Below are positions 25,258 to 33,885 of a stretch of DNA of 64,000 nt, piece after piece. Made by a program: the position numbers and the translations under genes. The notes under the pieces were generated by a model that had not been told where the DNA came from, searched no databases, and saw nothing but the letters and a program-made list of their open reading frames with translations. The stretch's first letter is position 1; each line of letters begins with the position of its first letter. Source of the stretch: Halopseudomonas laoshanensis (lineage in GTDB: Bacteria > Pseudomonadota > Gammaproteobacteria > Pseudomonadales > Pseudomonadaceae); the NCBI RefSeq assembly GCF_008365385.1, contig NZ_QOVF01000002.1, positions 372,001 through 436,000 of the forward strand, in the 5' to 3' direction.

Positions 25258-26181
25258 TTATTTAACCAGCGTGCGCCATTCGGCATGTGCGCCGCTCTGA
25301 CCGGTGACCAGGTCAAAATAGGCTTTCTGCAATTTCTCGGTGACAGGGCCGCGGCGGCCTTCACCGATCTGGCGGTTGTCCAGTTCACGGATCGGCGTCA
25401 CTTCGGCGGCGGTGCCGGTGAAGAAGGCTTCGTCGGCAATATAGACTTCGTCACGCGTCAGGCGCTTCTCGACGATCGGAATATTGAATTCCGCCGCCAA
25501 TGCCAACACCGTGCCACGGGTAATACCGTTCAGGCAGGCAGTCACTTCGGGGGTATAGATCACGCCATTCTTGACGATAAACACGTTCTCGCCCGAACCT
25601 TCGGCCACATAGCCTTCCGGATCCAGAAGCAAGGCCTCATCGGCACCAGCGGAAACCGCTTCCTGCAATGCCAGCATGGAGTTCATGTAAGCGCCGCTGG
25701 CCTTGGCCCGGGTCATGGTGATGTTGACGTGGTGACGGGTAAAGGAGCTGGTGCGGATCTTGATGCCACGCTCCAGTGCTTCTTCGCCCATATAGGCACC
25801 CCAGTGCCAGGCAGCAATGGCCACATGTACTTTGAGGTTGTCGGCACGAATACCCATACCTTCGGAACCGTAGAACACCAGCGGACGAATGTAGGCTGTT
25901 TCAAGATTGTTCTGGGCTACGACGGCGCGCTGCGCTTCGTTGAGTTGTTCCTTGGTAAAGGGAATCTTCATGCCCATGATATGCGCCGAGTCGAACAGAC
26001 GGTCGGTATGCGCATCCAGACGGAAGATCGCCGTGCCGTCGGGAGTATTGTAGGCTCGCACACCTTCAAACACGGCCATGCCGTAGTGCAGGGAATGCGT
26101 CAGCACGTGCACATTGGCATCACGCCACGGCAGCATTTCACCATCAAACCAGATAACACCATCACGATCGGCCATCGACAT
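25258..26181 (-). CDS. ilvE: Branched-chain amino acid aminotransferase IlvE
   Basis: A PLP enzyme of fold type IV that interconverts leucine, isoleucine and valine with their 2-oxo acids. Seen are VHVLTHSLHYGMAVFEGVRA near the N-terminus, ANVHV-type substrate residues, ITMTRAKASGAYMNSMLA with the Schiff-base Lys, and EGSGENVFIVKNGVIYTPE. Starting at ATG 26181, with GGAG nine bases before, gives 307 residues, the P. aeruginosa length; an ATG five codons earlier overlaps this ribosome site. It follows glnE as in P. aeruginosa. Confidence 0.96.
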   Translation of the reverse strand: MSMADRDGVIWFDGEMLPWRDANVHVLTHSLHYGMAVFEGVRAYNTPDGTAIFRLDAHTDRLFDSAHIMGMKIPFTKEQLNEAQRAVVAQNNLETAYIRPLVFYGSEGMGIRADNLKVHVAIAAWHWGAYMGEEALERGIKIRTSSFTRHHVNITMTRAKASGAYMNSMLALQEAVSAGADEALLLDPEGYVAEGSGENVFIVKNGVIYTPEVTACLNGITRGTVLALAAEFNIPIVEKRLTRDEVYIADEAFFTGTAAEVTPIRELDNRQIGEGRRGPVTEKLQKAYFDLVTGQSGAHAEWRTLVK

Positions 26182-26223
26182 TGCAGCCCGCTCCATCTAA
26201 TTGGTTGTTCTTAACTCGATTAT

Positions 26224-26269
26224 GTCCGGCCCGGACCTGTGCTGTCGCCGCACCCGGGAAACGCCCGGG
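26224..26269. other. Palindrome and hairpin between glnE and ilvE
   Basis: GTCCGG-C-CCGGAC (26224-26236) is a near-perfect dyad, and CCCGGG-N5-CCCGGG (26253-26269) can form a hairpin. Both lie in the 97 bases between the glnE stop and the ilvE ATG. Without a T-run they are not clear terminators; attenuation or operator roles are possible. Confidence 0.35.
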
Positions 26270-26278
26270 CATGGCGTG

Positions 26279-29209
26279 TCATTCCGGCAGCCACTGCTGC
26301 CACAGACTGATGACGCCACGACGGAAATCTTGAAACTGGTCGCCACTCACTTTGCCCGGCTGCTTCTGCAGTGCCAGGCGATGGGCTGCGGCGCGGTAGG
26401 CTTTGTAAGCCTCCTGCAAACGCTGCACGTCTTCGCCGGAGATCAATCCGGCATCACGCAGCCCGTCTAGAATTCTGATGTTATCGGTATAACGCAGTAA
26501 CTCGGGGTACCGGCACGACCAGGCCAGAACGGCATATTGCACCATAAATTCGATATCAACGATACCTCCGGCGTCCTGCTTCAGATCAAACAACGCCTCT
26601 GCCGTGAACGCAGACGGATCAGAACCAGCCCGCGTGGCCTTGGTACCCAGGTTGTCGCGCATTTTCTGACGCATGCCGCCCACGTCCTCGCGCAACTTGG
26701 CTTCATCCCGCTGGCGGCTCAACACCTCCATCCGCAAGTCCTGGAAACGATGACTCAAGCGCTTGCAGCCGGCCAATACACGCGCGCGTACCAGCGCCTG
26801 ATGCTCCCAGGTCCAGGCCTCTTCACGCTGATAGCGGGCGAAGGACTGCAGCGAGCTGACCAGCAACCCGGACTCACCGGAAGGGCGCAGGCGCATATCA
26901 ACGTCATACAGCGCTCCGGACGTGGTCTGGGTGTTGAGCATATGAATAATGCGTTGTCCCAGGCGAGTGAAAAACCGGCTGCCTTCTATTGGCTTGGCAC
27001 CGTCTGTTTCCGCATCCGCATCACCATCGTGAATAAACACCAGGTCCAGGTCGGAGCCGTGACCAAGTTCTATACCCCCGACCTTGCCATAGCCGAGAAT
27101 GACAAAGTCCATTTCACACAAACTGCCATCAGCACGCTTGGGGAAGCCATGGCGCTGGGTCATTTCCCTCCAGGCCAGTTGCAAGACCTGTTGGAGAATA
27201 GCTTCGGCAATCCAGGTCAGATAATCGCTGACCTTCATCAACGGCAAAGTGCCGGCAATCTCGGAGGCGGCGACGCGCAGCACGTGGGCACGGCGAAAAT
27301 AGCGCAGCACTTCCATCTGCTGCTCCAGGTCATCTTCGGCGATACGCATCAGTTGCTGACGCAATTCGTCAACCAGCTCGTCCGTCTCCGGCGGACGGTA
27401 AAGCCGCCCGGCGTTCAGCAGCTCATCGAGCACCACCGGATAGCGGGTGATCTGCTCGGCGATCCATGGGCTGGCTGAACACAGCACCAATAACTCACGC
27501 AACGCACTGGGGTTTTCTGTCAGCAATAGCAGATAGGCTGAGCGTCGCGCCACCGCCTCTACCAGCGGCATGACCCGTTCCAGCGCCAGGTCTGCATCGT
27601 CCTGTTCTGTCGCCATGCCCAGCAGACGCGGCATGAACACATCCAGCCGCTCTCGCCCCAAACGCTGCATGGAGCGAACCCGACCGGATTCCTGCAAGCC
27701 CTGCAGCAACCGCAACGCTTCCTCAGGCTTTTTGAATCCACCCTCACTGAGCTGTTCTATGCGCTGCTGCGCATCCAGCGACCCTTCCCAGACCGGCATC
27801 CATTCCGAATGCAGCGGCAGCTCTTCGTCATGCTCATCATCTGGGTCGGCTATCACGTCGGCAAAATGCCGCGCGATCCGCGCACGCTGGCTATGCAGTG
27901 CTTGCCGGAAGGCATCCCAATGATCAAAGCCCATGATGTAGGCAATACGCTGTTGGCTCTGTGCGTCGGTGGGTAGCATCTGGGTCTGCCGATCATCCAG
28001 CGCCTGCAGCGCATGTTCGGTGTCGCGCAGGAACAGGTACGCGCCTTTCAGCTCATCCACGGCCTCATCCGGCAGATAGCTGTTGGTGGCCAGCATGTCC
28101 AGTACTGACAGAATTGGCCGCTGCTGCAAGCTGCGGTCTCGCCCGCCATGGATCAGTTGAAATGCCTGGCCGATAAACTCGACCTCACGAATACCGCCCG
28201 ACCCCAGCTTGACGTTGTCTTGCAGGCCCTTGCGCTGTACTTCCCGCTGGATCATCAGTTTGAGACTGCGCAGCGCCTCAATCGCGGCGAAATCCAGATA
28301 ACGGCGATAAACGAACGGCTTGAGCATCGCCAGCAGTTCGGCGCCCGCGGCCTGATCGCCAGCCACCACGCGGGCCTTGATCATGGCATAGCGCTCCCAA
28401 TCGCGTCCCTGGCTCTGGTAGTACTGCTCCAGCGCATCAAAGCTGAACACCAGCGCCCCGCTATCACCGTATGGGCGCAGGCGCATGTCGACACGAAAGA
28501 CAAAGCCATCGACGGTAATCGCATCCAGCGCCTTGATCAGGCGTTGGCCGAGGCGGATAAAAAACTCCTGGTTCGATAAGCTGCGCCGACCACCCTGGGT
28601 TTCGCCTGCCTCGGGGTAGGCGAAGATCAGGTCAATATCAGATGACAGATTCAATTCCTGAGCACCCAGCTTACCCATGCCCAGTACTACCATATGCTGT
28701 GCCTGACCGTCCGCCCCGGACGGCGTGCCCAGCGTCGCGCAGGCCTGGGTATACAACCATTGATAGGCCAGTTCGATACAGCTGTCAGCCATGTCCGACA
28801 GATCGCGGGTAGTCTCGGCGGTGGCCGCCATGCGCGTCACATCGCGCCAGATAATCCGCACCTGTTGCTGCTGACGAAACCGCCGCAATGCTTGCGCAAG
28901 CTGTTCCTCATCCTCAACCGCGGCCAGGACTGCACTCAGCATACGACTCATGTCGCCTTTCTCCAGGGTGCGCCATAGCAGATCATCGTCCACCAGGCGC
29001 CAAGCCATGTGTGGATCCCGGCGAAGCTGTTCGGCGACAAAATCACTGCCGGCGAGAACCGAATCGAGGCTACTGAGAAACTGCTCGCCCAACTCGGGCA
29101 CCCGGCTAGCCAGATCGGCATGGGCGACGGCAGCCTGCCACTGGTCTCGATGGTGTTGCACCATAGACTGCAGGGACTCGGGCAATGGCAGAGGCGGAGA
29201 AAAAGGCAT
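26279..29209 (-). CDS. glnE: Bifunctional glutamine synthetase adenylyltransferase / adenylyl-removing enzyme GlnE
   Basis: Switches glutamine synthetase activity by adding or removing AMP, in response to PII protein and glutamine. The 976-residue protein has two nucleotidyltransferase domains: the first carries LNLSSDIDLIFAYPEAGE (residues about 190-205), the second GHGSDLDLVFIHDGDADAE (about 715-735), each with the two metal Asp residues. Linking helical regions follow. Length is typical. It is divergent from aceE and upstream of ilvE. Confidence 0.96.
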   Translation of the reverse strand: MPFSPPLPLPESLQSMVQHHRDQWQAAVAHADLASRVPELGEQFLSSLDSVLAGSDFVAEQLRRDPHMAWRLVDDDLLWRTLEKGDMSRMLSAVLAAVEDEEQLAQALRRFRQQQQVRIIWRDVTRMAATAETTRDLSDMADSCIELAYQWLYTQACATLGTPSGADGQAQHMVVLGMGKLGAQELNLSSDIDLIFAYPEAGETQGGRRSLSNQEFFIRLGQRLIKALDAITVDGFVFRVDMRLRPYGDSGALVFSFDALEQYYQSQGRDWERYAMIKARVVAGDQAAGAELLAMLKPFVYRRYLDFAAIEALRSLKLMIQREVQRKGLQDNVKLGSGGIREVEFIGQAFQLIHGGRDRSLQQRPILSVLDMLATNSYLPDEAVDELKGAYLFLRDTEHALQALDDRQTQMLPTDAQSQQRIAYIMGFDHWDAFRQALHSQRARIARHFADVIADPDDEHDEELPLHSEWMPVWEGSLDAQQRIEQLSEGGFKKPEEALRLLQGLQESGRVRSMQRLGRERLDVFMPRLLGMATEQDDADLALERVMPLVEAVARRSAYLLLLTENPSALRELLVLCSASPWIAEQITRYPVVLDELLNAGRLYRPPETDELVDELRQQLMRIAEDDLEQQMEVLRYFRRAHVLRVAASEIAGTLPLMKVSDYLTWIAEAILQQVLQLAWREMTQRHGFPKRADGSLCEMDFVILGYGKVGGIELGHGSDLDLVFIHDGDADAETDGAKPIEGSRFFTRLGQRIIHMLNTQTTSGALYDVDMRLRPSGESGLLVSSLQSFARYQREEAWTWEHQALVRARVLAGCKRLSHRFQDLRMEVLSRQRDEAKLREDVGGMRQKMRDNLGTKATRAGSDPSAFTAEALFDLKQDAGGIVDIEFMVQYAVLAWSCRYPELLRYTDNIRILDGLRDAGLISGEDVQRLQEAYKAYRAAAHRLALQKQPGKVSGDQFQDFRRGVISLWQQWLPE

Positions 29210-29295
29210 GGTCTATCCTGTAGGGATTGCAATGCCGCAGCTTGCCACGCCTGAGACCTGCGTAAAAGTCCACAAGGCAAGAACATGCTGGCGAA

Positions 29296-29314
29296 TATGT
29301 AGCATAACTACATA
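29296..29314. promoter_or_regulatory. Palindromic operator O1 upstream of aceE
   Basis: TATGTAG-CATAA-CTACATA, seven-base arms. Its core TGTAGCATAACTACA matches the second palindrome at 13 of 15 positions. It ends five bases before the -35 element of the candidate aceE promoter. A dimeric repressor or activator is expected; I cannot name it. Confidence 0.65.
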
Positions 29315-29318
29315 AATC

Positions 29319-29347
29319 TTTACAAAAGGATGGATTAAACCTATTTT
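29319..29347 (+). promoter_or_regulatory. Candidate sigma-70 promoter of aceE-aceF
   Basis: TTTACA (5 of 6, 29319-29324), a 17-base spacer, then TATTTT (4 of 6, 29342-29347). Transcription would begin near 29354, inside the second palindrome, leaving a leader of about 100 bases before the aceE ATG. The framing by two matching palindromes supports the call. Confidence 0.55.
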
Positions 29348-29364
29348 TTGTAGCTAAACTACAA
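29348..29364. promoter_or_regulatory. Palindromic operator O2 over the aceE start site
   Basis: TTGTAG-CTAAA-CTACAA, six-base arms with the core TGTAGCTAAACTACA. It starts right after the -10 element, so a bound protein would block initiation. Its centre lies 51 bases from that of the first palindrome, close to five helical turns. Confidence 0.65.
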
Positions 29365-29450
29365 GAACCGCATTTCACACCCCATTCGTTGTCACAGGCT
29401 ATCAAGTCCCGCACAGCGAATTAGGCCCACAAGGTCTGGAGAACTGACGC

Positions 29451-32108
29451 ATGAAGCAAAACGATATCGATCCACTGCAAACGCAGGAATGGCTGGATTC
29501 GCTGGAATCCGTACTGGACAACGAAGGTGAGGACCGCGCGCATTATTTGATGACGCGCCTGGGCGAGCTGGCAAGCCGCAGTGGCACACCACTGCCCTAC
29601 GCGATCACCACACCCTACCGCAACACCATCCCGGTTACCCACGAATCCCGTATGCCCGGCGACCTCTTTATGGAGCGGCGGATTCGCTCGATGGTGCGCT
29701 GGAATGCTCTGGCGATGGTCATGCGCACCAACCAGCAGGATCCGGACCTGGGCGGCCATATCTCCACCTTCGCTTCCAGCGCTACTTTGTACGATATCGG
29801 TTTCAACTACTTCTTCAAGGCGCCAACCGAAGAGCACGGCGGCGATCTGGTATTTTTCCAGGGTCATGCCTCTCCCGGCATTTACGCCCGCGCCTTCCTC
29901 GAAGGCCGCATCAGTGAAGACCAGCTCGACAACTTCCGTCAGGAAACTGGTGGCGAAGGTTTGTCGTCCTATCCCCACCCCTGGCTGATGCCCGATTTCT
30001 GGCAGTTCCCGACGGTATCCATGGGTCTGGGCCCGATCCAGGCTATCTACCAGGCGCGCTTTATGAAGTACCTGGAGCATCGTGGCTTTATCGAGCCCGG
30101 CAAGCAGAAGGTCTGGTGCTTTGTCGGTGACGGCGAGACAGATGAACCCGAATCTCTGGGCGCCATTTCCCTGGCCGGTCGCGAGAAGCTCGACAACCTG
30201 ATCTTCGTCATCAACTGCAACCTGCAGCGTCTGGACGGGCCGGTACGCGGCAACGGCAAAATCATTCAGGAATTGGAAGGCAGCTTCCGCGGCGCCGACT
30301 GGAATGTGATCAAGGTGATCTGGGGCCGCATGTGGGATCCGCTGTTTGCCCAGGACCACGACGGCCTGCTGCAGCAACGCATGGAAGAAGCCATCGACGG
30401 CGACTACCAGAACTACAAGGCCAACGACGGCGCCTATGTGCGCGAGCACTTCTTTGGCACCCGCCCGGAACTCAAGGAGATGGTCAAGGATCTCTCCGAC
30501 GAGGAAATCTGGAAGCTCAACCGTGGCGGCCACGACCCCTACAAGGTGTATGCGGCCTATCACGAGGCGGTCAATCACAAGGACCAGCCCACCGTTATTC
30601 TGGCCAAGACCATCAAGGGCTATGGCACCGGCACCGGTCAAGGGCAGAACACCGCGCACAACACCAAGAAAGTCGATATCGAGAGCCTGAAGAAATTCCG
30701 CGATCGCTTCGATATTCCGGTCAACGATAAAGACCTGGAGAAGCTACCCTTCTTCAAGCCTGAAGAAGGCAGTGCCGAATACAAGTACCTGCATTCGCGC
30801 CGGGAAAAGCTCGGCGGCTACATGCCCCAGCGCCGCACCGAAAGCTTCAAGGTGCCGGTGCCACCGCTGGACACGCTCAAGGCCATTCTTGATGGCAGCG
30901 GCGACCGCGAGATTTCCACCACCATGGCCTTTGTGCGGATCATCTCGCAGTTGGTCAAGGACAAGGAACTCGGCTCACGCATCGTGCCCATCGTGCCCGA
31001 CGAGGCGCGTACCTTTGGTATGGAAGGCATGTTCCGCCAGCTCGGCATTTACTCCTCGGTCGGCCAGTTGTACGAGCCCGTGGATAAAGATCAGGTGATG
31101 TTCTACCGCGAGGACAAGAAAGGTCAGATCCTCGAGGAAGGCATCAACGAAGCCGGCGCCATGTCCAGCTGGATCGCCGCCGCAACGGCCTATAGCACCT
31201 ATAACCAACCCATGCTGCCGTTCTACATATTCTATTCGATGTTCGGTTTCCAGCGTATCGGCGATCTGGCCTGGGCCGCTGGCGATAGCCGCGCCAAGGG
31301 CTTCCTGATCGGCGGCACGGCAGGACGCACCACGTTAAACGGTGAAGGTCTGCAGCACGAGGACGGCCACAGCCATATTCTTGCCTCGACCATTCCCAAC
31401 TGCCGCAGCTATGACCCGACTTATGGCTACGAGCTGGCGGTGATCATCCGCGAAGGTGCACGGCGGATGATGGAAGAGCAGGAAAACGTTTACTACTACC
31501 TGACCGTAATGAACGAAGCCTATGTGCAGCCACCCATGCCCAAGGGCAAGGACGTGGAAGAAGGCATCATGCGCGGTATGTACTTGCTCGAAGGCGCCAG
31601 CAAGCCTGGCAAGCTGCACGTTCAGTTGATGGGCAGCGGAACGATTTTGCGTGAAGTGCGCGAAGCCGCGAAGATCCTCAAGGAGGACTTCGATGTGACC
31701 TCCGACATCTGGAGCGTCACCAGCTTCAACGAGCTACGCCGCGACGGCCTGGATGTAGAGCGCTGGAACCGTCTGCACCCGACCAAGAAGCCGCGTCAGA
31801 GCTTTGTTGAACAGAGTCTGGCCAAGCACACAGGTCCGGTAATCGCCTCGACCGATTATATGAAGCTGTTTGCCGAGCAGATTCGTCAGTGGGTACCGGG
31901 TAACTTCAAGGTGCTGGGCACCGATGGATTTGGTCGCAGCGACAGCCGCCGCAAACTGCGCCACTTCTTTGAAGTGGACCGCTACTGGGTAGCCTACTCC
32001 GCGCTGTCCGCGCTGGTGGAATCCGGCGATCTGAAACCCAAGGTATTGACCGACGCGCTCAAGACCTTTGGTATTGATCCCGAGAAAACCAACCCACTGG
32101 ATTGCTGA
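29451..32108 (+). CDS. aceE: Pyruvate dehydrogenase E1 component AceE (homodimeric type)
   Basis: Decarboxylates pyruvate with thiamine diphosphate and passes the acetyl group to the lipoyl arm of E2. The 885-residue protein has RGGHISTFASSATLYDIGFN-type N-terminal residues (DLGGHISTFAS), the ThDP motif VGDGETDEPES followed later by NCNLQRLDGPVRGN, and GRTTLNGEGLQHEDGHS in the C-terminal half. It is the E. coli AceE type, not the E1 alpha/beta type. ATG 29451 has GGAG upstream. aceF follows 10 bases later. Transcription likely depends on the palindrome-flanked promoter. Confidence 0.97.
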   Translation: MKQNDIDPLQTQEWLDSLESVLDNEGEDRAHYLMTRLGELASRSGTPLPYAITTPYRNTIPVTHESRMPGDLFMERRIRSMVRWNALAMVMRTNQQDPDLGGHISTFASSATLYDIGFNYFFKAPTEEHGGDLVFFQGHASPGIYARAFLEGRISEDQLDNFRQETGGEGLSSYPHPWLMPDFWQFPTVSMGLGPIQAIYQARFMKYLEHRGFIEPGKQKVWCFVGDGETDEPESLGAISLAGREKLDNLIFVINCNLQRLDGPVRGNGKIIQELEGSFRGADWNVIKVIWGRMWDPLFAQDHDGLLQQRMEEAIDGDYQNYKANDGAYVREHFFGTRPELKEMVKDLSDEEIWKLNRGGHDPYKVYAAYHEAVNHKDQPTVILAKTIKGYGTGTGQGQNTAHNTKKVDIESLKKFRDRFDIPVNDKDLEKLPFFKPEEGSAEYKYLHSRREKLGGYMPQRRTESFKVPVPPLDTLKAILDGSGDREISTTMAFVRIISQLVKDKELGSRIVPIVPDEARTFGMEGMFRQLGIYSSVGQLYEPVDKDQVMFYREDKKGQILEEGINEAGAMSSWIAAATAYSTYNQPMLPFYIFYSMFGFQRIGDLAWAAGDSRAKGFLIGGTAGRTTLNGEGLQHEDGHSHILASTIPNCRSYDPTYGYELAVIIREGARRMMEEQENVYYYLTVMNEAYVQPPMPKGKDVEEGIMRGMYLLEGASKPGKLHVQLMGSGTILREVREAAKILKEDFDVTSDIWSVTSFNELRRDGLDVERWNRLHPTKKPRQSFVEQSLAKHTGPVIASTDYMKLFAEQIRQWVPGNFKVLGTDGFGRSDSRRKLRHFFEVDRYWVAYSALSALVESGDLKPKVLTDALKTFGIDPEKTNPLDC

Positions 32109-32118
32109 GGAGCACGGT

Positions 32119-33819
32119 ATGAGTGAACTGATCAAAGTACCCGGCATCGGCGACGGTGAAGGCGAAGTTATCGAGATACTGGTCAAGGTCGGCGACAAGG
32201 TCGAGGCAGAACAGAGCCTGGTGACCCTGGAATCCGACAAGGCCAGCATGGAAATCCCCTGCCCCAAGGCCGGTACCATCAAGTCGATCAAAGTCAAGAT
32301 GGGCGATACCCTGAAGGAAGGCGATGACCTGATCGAGCTGGAATCAGAAAGCGGCGACGCCGGCGAAGAGAAAGACGAGAAAGCCGGAAAGGACGAAAAG
32401 AAAGAACCCGCTGAGAAGACGGAAGCGTCAGAAGACGACAAGGACGACAAGCCTGCTGAAAAAGCCAGCGAAGGCAAGCAAGCCGCCAGCGACAAGAAGG
32501 CCTCTGGCAGTTCCGTTCAACCGGTCAAGATCCCGGACCTGGGCTCGGACAGCAAGGCCAAGGTCATCGAGATCCTGGTCAAGAAAGGCGATACCGTCGA
32601 AGTTGACCAGTCGCTGATCGTGCTGGAGTCCGACAAGGCCAGCATGGAGATTCCCTCCCCTGTCGCGGGCACTGTCGAGTCGGTCGAGATCAAGCTGGAA
32701 CAGGACGCCGGCACTGGCGATCTGATCCTGCACATGAAGGTTGAAGGCGAAGAGGAGCAAGCTGCTGCCGAGCCAGCGCAGGATGACAAGCCCGCATCCG
32801 AGGCCAAGGCCGACAAGCAGCCCGAAGCCAAGCAGGACAAGAGTGCCGACAGCAAGCCTGCCGAACAGGACGAAGCGCCTGCCCCCGTCGGCGGCCCCAG
32901 CCGCGATGGCACCAAGGTGCATGCCGGCCCGGCCGTACGCCTGCTCGCCCGCGAGATGGGTGTGGATCTGGCCGAAGTGAAATCCAGCGGCCCGCGCGAC
33001 CGGATTCTCAAGGAAGATGTACAGAATCACGTCAAATCGGTAATGAAGCAGGGCAAGACTGCACCCGCTACTGCTGGCGGATCAGGCATACCCGCCGTGC
33101 CGGAAATCGATTTCAGCCGCTTTGGCGAAATCGAAGTCAAGGATATGACCCGATTGCAGCAGATCGGCGCCGCCAATATTCACCGCAGCTGGTTGAATGT
33201 GCCGCACGTGACGCAGTTTGATCTGGCTGACATCAGCGAACTGGAAACCTTCCGCAAGGACCAGAAAGCCGTGGCGGAAAAGGCTGGTGTCAAGCTGACC
33301 ATCCTGCCCTTCCTGCTCAAGGCCTGTGCTCACCTGCTGCGTGAACAGGCCAACTTCAACGTCGCGCTGGCGCCCAATGGCAAGCAACTGATCCACAAGA
33401 ACTACGTGCATATCGGTTTTGCCGTGGACACACCGGACGGTCTGATGGTCCCGGTGATCCGCGACGTCGACAAGAAGAGCCTGTTGCAACTGGCTGGCGA
33501 AGCCGCCGAACTGGCAGAGAAAGCACGCACCAAGAAACTCGGTGCCGATGGCATGCAGGGCGCCTGCTTTACCATCTCCAGCCTCGGCCATATTGGCGGT
33601 ACTTACTTCACGCCGATCGTGAATGCACCGGAAGTAGCTATCCTGGGCGTGTCCAAGGCGACTATGCAGCCAGTATGGGACGGTAGCGCGTTCCAGCCGA
33701 AGCTGATGCTGCCGCTGTCACTGTCCTACGACCACCGCGCCATCAACGGCGCTGCGGCCGCGCAGTTCACCAAGAGGCTTGGGGAACTGCTGGGCGATAT
33801 CCGCTCGATGTTGTTGTAA
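32119..33819 (+). CDS. aceF: Dihydrolipoamide acetyltransferase (pyruvate dehydrogenase E2) AceF
   Basis: The 566-residue core subunit of pyruvate dehydrogenase. Two lipoyl domains are present, each with the lipoylated Lys in ESDKASMEIP (Lys41 and Lys173). Charged Ala/Lys/Glu-rich linkers separate them; then comes the E1/E3-binding domain (AGPAVRLLAREMGVDLAEV, about residue 270) and the catalytic domain ending in SYDHRAINGAAAAQF with the active His. ATG 32119 follows GAGGAGCACGGT. E3 (lpd) is not in the window. Confidence 0.97.
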   Translation: MSELIKVPGIGDGEGEVIEILVKVGDKVEAEQSLVTLESDKASMEIPCPKAGTIKSIKVKMGDTLKEGDDLIELESESGDAGEEKDEKAGKDEKKEPAEKTEASEDDKDDKPAEKASEGKQAASDKKASGSSVQPVKIPDLGSDSKAKVIEILVKKGDTVEVDQSLIVLESDKASMEIPSPVAGTVESVEIKLEQDAGTGDLILHMKVEGEEEQAAAEPAQDDKPASEAKADKQPEAKQDKSADSKPAEQDEAPAPVGGPSRDGTKVHAGPAVRLLAREMGVDLAEVKSSGPRDRILKEDVQNHVKSVMKQGKTAPATAGGSGIPAVPEIDFSRFGEIEVKDMTRLQQIGAANIHRSWLNVPHVTQFDLADISELETFRKDQKAVAEKAGVKLTILPFLLKACAHLLREQANFNVALAPNGKQLIHKNYVHIGFAVDTPDGLMVPVIRDVDKKSLLQLAGEAAELAEKARTKKLGADGMQGACFTISSLGHIGGTYFTPIVNAPEVAILGVSKATMQPVWDGSAFQPKLMLPLSLSYDHRAINGAAAAQFTKRLGELLGDIRSMLL

Positions 33820-33827
33820 CTCTCTCA

Positions 33828-33862
33828 CAGCAAACAGCGCCGACCTGCGGCGCTGTTTGCTG
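33828..33862. terminator. Strong bidirectional hairpin between aceF and clpB
   Basis: Fifteen-base perfect arms, CAGCAAACAGCGCCG and CGGCGCTGTTTGCTG, with a five-base loop, lie nine bases after the aceF stop and 23 bases from the clpB stop. There is no proper T-run on either strand, so it may act with Rho or by blocking RNA decay. Confidence 0.6.
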
Positions 33863-33885
33863 TTGGGAGTACCTGCTTAGAAGTT

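Noticed and set aside
25237-26214. 325-codon open frame on the plus strand
   Set aside because: It is antisense to the whole of ilvE, with no domain and no ribosome site.
26537-27478. 313-codon open frame on the plus strand
   Set aside because: It is antisense to glnE and shows no family pattern.
29421-30659. 412-codon open frame on the minus strand
   Set aside because: It lies opposite aceE, whose identity is certain, and has no recognisable domain. It is a by-product of GC-rich codon use.
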